Shown one piece after another: positions 57,301 through 64,000 of a DNA stretch of 64,000 nucleotides. Below the pieces are notes generated by a model. That model did not search any database. It was not told where the DNA came from and saw only the letters and a list, made by a program, of their open reading frames with translations. Made by a program: the position numbers and the translations under genes. Source of the DNA: Orobanche coerulescens (taxonomy: Eukaryota; Streptophyta; Magnoliopsida; Lamiales; Orobanchaceae); assembly GCA_033398695.1 (NCBI GenBank), contig CM065817.1, positions 65,708,001-65,772,000 on the forward strand. Reading direction: 5' to 3'. How positions within the stretch are numbered: the first letter of the stretch is position 1; every line of letters starts with the position of its first letter.

Positions 57301-57659
57301 ACAAGCCTTAGCGTGCGTTAACACCCGTTGACCCCAAAGCTGTCGAGTTCATCCGCGGGAATCTTTCGAGCCCCACCACCAGGTGTCCATGTGCTAGCCA
57401 GTCTGTTCAATTATTGACCTCCTTACGTACGCTACGTCTAGCTCGTAGCGTACGCTATTTCCAGATCGTAACGTACGTTACGCTTACCTGTTAACGTGCG
57501 TTACGACGTAGTTGCATGAAAATGATTAAAGGTTGATATTATCATGCATGAGGATACGAATACGGAAACGATCGTATTTCGATTATTGATAGCACCAATT
57601 CAGGTAATACAGGGTTCAAATACAGATGAAAATACTCAACAATTTATCCGGATATTACA
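54373..57659 (-). repeat. 3' LTR of long-LTR element
   Basis: TATA (minus) at 57111-57118. Palindromes occur upstream at 57125-57500 and again downstream at 56343-56525. The putative intron is 56148 down to 54755, containing sub-repeats with CACGGGGT(T/C)CTCG(A/G)CCCAAT. Several palindromes here differ from the 5' LTR by single-base indels. Confidence 0.92.
57125..57500 (-). repeat. CpG palindrome cluster, several centres damaged
   Basis: Mixed TTAGCGTACGCTA and AACGTACGTT palindromes. Between 57131 and 57275 the centres read ACGTCGT, GCGCCACGC or ACGACGT where the other LTR (62702-62850) has ACGTACGT or GCGCACGC. Confidence 0.85.
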
Positions 57660-58345
57660 TACTATCCCTCTTAAAAGAAGTTTTGTCCCGAAACTTAAAG
57701 TAGAGTGGTGGAACAACCAAGAAAAAGTAACTACTTGCTCGGCCCCAAAACATCATGAGCGATGCGCGAATACAAGGTTCTAAAAAAATACAATGATTGG
57801 ACTTAGGAAGTATCAGGCACGTCAAGTGAGGCAATAAATTACACGTGAACACGAGAAGTTAGAGTGAAGAAGTAGAAGCTCACGGAATTAAGGAAATTCA
57901 CAAACGACTCAGATGTACTAAAATCGCGTGTCGAGCTCGACCCACCATATTCAAGTTCATAACACATTGGAAATATTAATCATACGAATGGGAACAAATA
58001 GTTTCGAACAAAATTCTGCAGAGATTAGGTTCAGATGTGAATAGACCACAATAATTCACGGAGTCTAACAAATCGGTTCTGAAATTCGTTCGAATGATGG
58101 TAGGTTCGTAGAACATGGTAGTTTGAAATTGTCAAGAGAATCACAGATGAATCATCAACAATGAAAGTCTCCCAACATCGGAAATGCTAAGAAGAGCACG
58201 GGTACTACGTGTCCCCGTGCTAAGAAAACATGCCAGCCCCGAAACTTAAAATAGTAGGAGTAGGAAACGAAAAGCAATTAAAATGAAAAACAATCAAAGT
58301 CACGATTGTTGGAAACAGCAACGACTAGAACACAGCACAAAATCT

Positions 58346-58862
58346 TCATTCGCCTATAATAGGCTCTTCAGCAGAAGACATAAGGTTTCGGGACATTCTC
58401 CGACCACTTGCTCTGCTCACCGACAGAGTAGCATTCTTTGCCAATTCAGAAATTATCTCACAATGTTTCTCCCGATGGCCTTCACACCCGCACCGATGAC
58501 AAGTCAAGAGTGGTGAGGGACAGTTTACACGGATGTGTCCCGTACGGTTGCAGTTGAAGCACACTCTCTTCTTACCGGGAGTCACCGATCTTTGGTTGGG
58601 GATTCCCAATGCTCATTCTCGACCGCGAAGACGACGCATTCGAGCGACGTGGGGTTTGAGAACCTTAGTCTCAAATCCGCCCAAAAATTTTCCAGATGTC
58701 CTCGGTCTCTTTTCTCCGCTCGTTGGCTCGGTCACTGAGGAGGTTTCATAGGTTATCGTCTGATCTTGATATTCCTTCACCGTAACATGAATCGTTGTCG
58801 TACGAACCACCTCACCGCTTCCGCTTCCTATATTACGTCTATATCCGCCAGGGCTCGACATG
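58346..58862 (-). pseudogene. gag: Gag remnant with two CCHC-type knuckles
   Basis: Starts MSSPGGYRRNIGSGSGEVVR at 58862 and runs through PRTSGKFLGGFETKVLKP, a stop at about 58613 (RGRE*), then in the same frame NQRSVTPGKKRVCFNCNRTG, with knuckles CFNCNRTGHIRVNC and CHRCGCEGHREKHC, ending at 58346. The capsid domain that should lie between start and knuckles is missing, as are protease and pol. Knuckles bind RNA in packaging. The remainder of the interior (57681-58345 and 58863-59920) shows no coding frame I can identify. Confidence 0.8.
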
Positions 58863-59920
58863 CTAATGCATATAGTACCGTTTATTGTTATCACATAGTC
58901 GGTTGTACGGTATACCACAGTTATCAACATAAGGTTTAATTAGCATCCTTAGAATAACGGTAATATCGTAAAGCACGAAATTTTCTGAAATCAACTTCCA
59001 GTCCTTCGTCTAGGACGATCATTATGCGTATGCTTTTAAAAAAAAATTTGAACAAAAGCCGAATCACGTTGTGCTCAAAACTTGTAAATACTGTCCTTTG
59101 TTTTGGAAGAGGAAGTTTGTACAATGATTCTAAAAATTTATTTTCGAGTAATGCCTACAAGAAAATTGAAAATCGAATTGTAACTAATTTAAAATATTTC
59201 GAAAGTGTTGGGTCCCAAATACCACAATTTTGAAAATCCTTCCTCTTCTACCAAAATGTTTATTCGAAAGAACTTTTCACCAAAATACGTGACCATTCGA
59301 CACGACTACATCAAATCATGAGGTTTACAATGCTAGGAAAATTTCAAAACACTACTTTGAAATGTTCGTAATTCGGCCCGGAAATATTACATGCCGGGAT
59401 TACGTGCCAGAACCTACCAGCTAAAAACCATTTGAAAATCATTTCAAAATATGCCAAAAGCCGATGACGGTAACATTTTCCAAAACTTACAAAATCATTT
59501 GTAAAATATTAAATACCGTCATAAAAATACCGTTAAAATGTGCAAGACTAAAATGCCAAAATGTCAAGAGTCATTTCACAATACTCACGCACGGATAAAA
59601 TTAACACTCAAAGATTTATCCTATGAAATGCGAAACCGATAAATATGTTTGACTACCGAAGTATACTACATAACCATTCTCACTCGACGCGTATATGCAG
59701 TGATATCGTAAAACAATATAATCTCTAACAAGTTCAAACCCTAGGTTCACGTTAAGCACAATATAATCAAATACGTATGTAAGGGGACTTACGATTCGGG
59801 AGGCTTACCATCACGGATTGCTTGAAGATGATGTTGGAACCACGATACTAATCACAACTCGACGCGCGCGACTTACACAAGACATGGACTTGACCCAACG
59901 GCCTAGGTTTTTCGCAAACC

Positions 59921-59934
59921 TAAGCTCGATACCA
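59921..59934 (-). other. Primer-binding site of long-LTR element
   Basis: Minus strand TGGTATCGAGCTTA beside the 5' LTR start. It matches initiator-Met tRNA only for TGGTATC-GAGC, with one base missing relative to TGGTATCAGAGC. Confidence 0.75.
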
Positions 59935-59938
59935 TATT

Positions 59939-62900
59939 TGTAACACCCCCGAATACATCCGGAAATGTTACACGCCGTAGGCCCTTCTTACAAGGATCTA
60001 CAAGGCTAAACTCTACTAGACTACAAAATGATTGGCCGACCGGTCAATCTAAATACAACGCACCGTCAAGGTCATTAAACAATTTAGAAAACAAATGAAT
60101 CTTACATCTCAATGATGAAAATAAACTTGAACACGAAAAAAACGACAATTCAATTTAATAAATGAAAACTACACCCATGCAAGGGTGAATACTCGAACGA
60201 CAGAGAAATACCGACCAAAATGAAACAAAAGAAAAGACTCTAACTCTGGTGTGATTAGTATCATTGTCCTCCATCTCCTTCCCACCCAATCCTGTGATCA
60301 CGCCGAGTGCCAAAACCTGAGCGCATAACAGGCACCCACCCCGAAACTCGGGGTTAGCAAGCGGAATTTTGCTAGTGCAAGTACATAACATACAAGATAT
60401 ACGAATAATAATAACACAAAACTCAACAATCGTGAAACCTTAACACAACCCACACATTCAAATGGTCAAACAGAATAGTATTACATACACAAGGTGAAAG
60501 ATAATCACATTGTCATAGTCTCCGTCTGAGAACATAACACCAATGAAACTTTAAACGAACCCAAGGAGTTTAAAATTCCCTTTTTATAAAAGGAAAAGTA
60601 TTTTGATAAGAAAGTTCGAAAATATTTATATTGACTCGGGTCATCTTGGGGTTTTGAAAATCAGATGGAAATACTTTAGAAAATACTTCAAAAGCTCTCG
60701 GGTCCTTGACCCAACATGTGGAAAACAATTTTGCAAGAAAACTATCACAACGTCATTCGGGGTTCTCGACCCAAATGATAAAACACTATCACAAGTGAAT
60801 CATTACGACATCTCACGGGGTTCTCGGCCCAATCCAAATAATATCATCACGAGATCAAATCTCAACATCTCACGGGGTCCTCGACCCAATACACAGAATA
60901 ATCAACACAGTACAATCAAAGGCATAGCCTCTCATTCGACAAATCCTGCTCAAGACCCCTGATTAATTAACCCTCGGAGATCTCGTCAAATATCCTTGGT
61001 TAATTAACCCTGATACCAACATTTAAAACAAATTGGAACGAACTCCAGAAACACAATCCGCGGTCTACGTCAAGACCAACATTAAAAGTAAGTTGCAAAG
61101 ATTTAAATTTCGAAAATCATTTGACAACGGGGTCTTAGCTATCACTCAAATATCCGTTACCAATAAGCCTGCCAGGCGCCTCCCTTGCACACCTGTGTAC
61201 CGGCGTTCACTCCACTATATTGGCCGCCCATTGCACATGTCACCGCGCCGGCGTTCACTCCCACAGGAGCCGCCCCTTGCTCGCGCATTAAGTAACACCG
61301 GTGTTCACCAATCATATGGAGCCGCTCATTGCAGCGTACAACAGGCCGGAGTGCACGCCCCGCCCTCAGAGGTACCCGGATATGACGTCTCTCATAACAA
61401 GTATTCACATTATTACAAATACCAAGCACACAGTCAACTGTTGCAACAATTATCAAATCAGTTCATCAATCCACATAATTTATTCGCCAGTACGCAACTA
61501 CGCAAAATAAACAATAACTCGCACGTTATTCATCAAGACTTAGCACATTAGGCCTTAAACTCTATCAATTAATACTACATAAATATCCACACATATCTAT
61601 ATATATATATATATACACATATATATATATAATATAAATACAGATATTCATAACATGATTCATACACTTCAGCAACAATGATTTCACGTTATTATAATTC
61701 GTATACCAAGGTACTTGCCTTGGTAATCTCTCGCGAATACTCCGGAAATACAATTGATTGGAACAATCCAGAACTCCAACGAAAACGACGATCGGAGAGG
61801 CTCAACACTGGATTATCGTAGGAAATTCGTCCTTAATATCCTATCATTAAATAAGTAATCAATCACACGAGGAAAAGCATAAAAAGATGGTCGAACCCTA
61901 ACTGTTCTCTTCGTAACGTACGTTACACACATACGTAACGTACGTTACGTCTGCACGTTAGCGCACGTAAGCTACAAGGATTAGCGTACGCTAAGCATGC
62001 CTTGGACAGTTCTTCTCAGTTCAGACGACTGCCTTTCCTGAGGGTATAACGTACGTAATGCATAAAGCTTAACGTACGTTATATTCACATATATCATACT
62101 CATGTGAATCATAATGATCCTACGGTGTTGATGTCTATGAATTCCAGGTTAATCCTCCCATCATAATACTCACTCCAAATATTGATTATAGATCCTCAAA
62201 TGTAGTTCGGAAAATCTGAGGTTGTTACCATCATTAAGTCTATGATCATTATGGAAACACCATACAACATGGTTTATTAATCTCAGAATTTTACCTTACT
62301 TGATTATCATAACAAGAGTCGGACTATAACGTTCTTAACTCGGTTAACTAAAGCATGAACATTCCAACTTCCAAAAACATGGTGTTCGGATAAAAATCAT
62401 CTTATGGAGCTTAATAATCCTGGTGGTATGTTCAAAACATCCTTAAGAACACGAAATCAAGGTTGAGGTAGCATTAACATACCTTAATATGAAAGAAACG
62501 CAGAGACACGAGGTAGCATCCAATTCCGATTGCTTGAATGTCAATGCAAGATGTTTCGTAACTTAAATGATCGAGTCTACGTGTTCTTTATGTGTTTTAG
62601 AGGGATGGAAACCCTCTAGAAATGAAGGAAAATGAATTGCAAGTGAAAGGGACGAAGAGAAACGAAATGGGGTGTTTTCCATATATATAATATCTTGAGA
62701 TTTACGTACGTTAGCCTCAGCCATTTACGTACGTAATATACTTAGCGCACGCTACCATTCGATATTAGCGTACGCTATCGATCACTGATAGCTTACTGTC
62801 TCGTTTTGTACTAGCTTACGTACGTTACACCCTATGCATTACGTACGTAAGCTACACATATTAGCGTACGCTAGTTACAAGCCTTAGCGTACGTTAACAC

Positions 62901-63237
62901 CCGATGACCCCAAAACTGTCCAGGTTCATCCGCGGGAATCTTTCCGAGCCCCACCACCAGCTGTCCATGTGCTAGCCAGTCTGTTCAATTATTGACCTCC
63001 TTACGTATGCTACGTCTAGCTCGTAGCGTACGCTATTTCCAGATCGTAACGTACGTTACGCTTACCTGTTAGCGTGCGTTACGACGTAGTTGCATGAAAA
63101 TGATTAAAGGTTGATATTATCATGCATGAGGATACGAATACGGAAACGATTGTATTTCGATTATTGATAGCACCAATTCAGGTAATACAGGGTTCAAATA
63201 CAGATGAAAATACTCAACAATTTATCCGGATATTACA
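59939..63237 (-). repeat. 5' LTR of long-LTR element
   Basis: 3299 bp. TATA (minus) at 62691-62699, palindrome clusters at 62700-63080 and 61914-62090, and an AT-dinucleotide run near 61600-61630. High similarity to the 3' LTR suggests a fairly recent insertion, though small indels are frequent. Confidence 0.92.
60317..61718 (-). other. Putative GC-AG intron in long-LTR element
   Basis: Minus-strand donor ACCAAG|GCAAGTACC near 61724-61710, branch TTGCTAACCCC near 60352-60360, acceptor TGCGCTCAG|GTTTTGG ending at 60317. 1402 nt. The 3' LTR has one base fewer at the acceptor (CTCAG|TTTTG). Confidence 0.45.
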
Positions 63238-64000
63238 ATCTCGTAGTCGAGCCCACTCAAAATTGCCTCTCAAGTGGGCTGCTCAAAACAGCCCATTTCC
63301 TCCATTTTATCTAATATTTCCAACAATCCCCCACATGAATGATATTGATAGTCCAGCAGCACACGTCATACACGGAGTTGACTTGGTGATAGTTACTGTG
63401 GTTTAGGCATTGCATAGGATAGGTAGAGTATGCTCCTTGAACCTTCCCTCGAAAAGATATATTCACCTTACTGGCTAGACAGTGTGACTAGATGCCTTCA
63501 ATCGTCCATTGCTTGTGTAAGTGATCGTATATCCTTCACAAGTGCCCTCCCTGATTTATTCTGTTCTCATTATTGTGCCCGTTTTGGCCGTGGACACCGT
63601 CCTGGTTATGCGGGAGTTTCTAGAGAATTGTGCCTTGCAATTCTCCTTTGAAGCGACCCCTCTTCACTCAAACATAGGTGATTCTCGTTAAGTGTTTTGA
63701 GTAAACCCGTATTTTACTCCACCCGACTATACGTTGTCGACTTAAGAATCATTAAAAGCATAAGCTTAACCTCTCCCTACGGGTATCACTGTTTTCATCC
63801 TAGGAATGGTCGGTTCGGGGTAACCCCCACAGTGATCGTGCCCAGTTTTATGAATTCGTTGTCCCATTGAATCTAGATCTTGGGATCTCCAGTCAGCTTA
63901 GGTTGGGTATCCTCCATAAAACCATTAGCTCATGGCAATAGACCCATTCCTCTTGATGATTTATCAACAAGGTCTTTTGATAACCATTTGGTTACGGATC
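63238..64000 (-). mobile_element. Copia array unit 2, right part (LTR start and next interior)
   Basis: Resumes at the TSD ATCTC and matches 48807-49570. LTR start TGTTGG (minus) at 63325, polypurine tract 63326-63336, then interior-like sequence to the window edge. No coding frame is recognised. Confidence 0.8.

Larger units (their letters stand above)
54373..63237 (-). mobile_element. Non-autonomous Tekay-like element with very long LTRs
   Basis: 8865 bp with perfect TSD ATCTC (54368-54372 and 63238-63242). The uninterrupted copia LTR at about 48807 gives the empty site. LTRs are 3287 and 3299 bp (54373-57659, 59939-63237) around an interior of only 2279 bp, with PBS TGGTATCGAGCTTA (59921-59934, minus) and polypurine tract TTTTAAGAGGGATAGTA. 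Only a gag remnant with zinc knuckles is coded, so it depended on an autonomous partner. Confidence 0.94.
46182..64000 (-). mobile_element. Tandem copia array (internal-LTR-internal-LTR-internal)
   Basis: Sequence 46182-51762 (5581 bp) repeats from 51763, is interrupted at 54373-63237, and resumes 63238-64000, still matching 48807-49570. On the minus strand each unit has an LTR starting TGTTGGAAATATT next to a polypurine tract GTGGGGGAT (48898-48908 and 63326-63336). The interior on the right holds decayed copia RT; a PBS-like TGATATCAGCTCC lies at 46341-46353. Unit junctions carry no TSD, so neighbouring copies share LTRs. The array continues beyond the window and its left end is cut by the Tekay-like leader. 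Confidence 0.78.

Overview
The window is plant nuclear repeat DNA, almost certainly from a large-genome angiosperm and probably a eudicot. I see no host gene, tRNA, rRNA or CRISPR array. Nearly every base belongs to transposable elements stacked inside one another: Ty3/gypsy elements (Tekay/Del-type chromoviruses, Athila-type, and a gag-only non-autonomous family), Ty1/copia elements, a LINE fragment and two fold-back DNA elements. Target-site duplications (TSDs) and uninterrupted sister copies inside the window let several insertions be placed to the base.

Layout. 1-12174: Tekay-type LTR material carrying two copies of a gag-only element, A (709-4840, plus, TSD TGTAT) and B (6164-10278, minus, TSD CTAAC), about 1.3 kb apart and head-on. 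12175-20551: two tandem, LTR-less, minus-strand copia bodies; one holds a solo gypsy LTR (13056-15102, TSD ATAAC). 20552-21036: remnant of a retroelement 3' ORF. 21037-35859: a minus-strand Athila/Tat-type derivative with no coding capacity. Its right LTR was hit by a fold-back element (24125-25315, 9-bp TSD) and by a full 9.05-kb Tekay element (25611-34657, TSD TTAAC) with recognisable gag, protease, RT, RNase H, integrase and chromodomain, all damaged. 35861-39350: 3' end and LTR of another Tekay relative, carrying a second fold-back element. 39351-40458: LINE fragment. 40459-43704: 5' part of an Athila element (LTR, PBS, gag). 43705-46181: 5' end of a Tekay-like element. 46182-64000: tandem copia internal-LTR-internal-LTR-internal array, interrupted at 54373-63237 by an 8.9-kb non-autonomous Tekay-like element (TSD ATCTC).

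No gene network operates here. Intact elements would follow the usual cycle: LTR promoter, genomic RNA, Gag/Pol, tRNA-primed reverse transcription, integration. Every recognisable polyprotein carries stops, frameshifts or changed catalytic residues.

The most interesting pattern is in the LTRs. Divergent Tekay-like LTR families share a regulatory layout: a cluster of family-specific CpG-centred palindromes just upstream of the TATA box, then (about 540 nt after TATA in most) what reads as a GC-AG intron: donor CAAG|GCAAGTA, branch site TGCTAAC, acceptor TTTCAG|GT. This intron-like segment carries family-specific tandem repeats. A conserved, weakly spliced leader intron inside retrotransposon LTRs is my leading candidate for an undescribed system.
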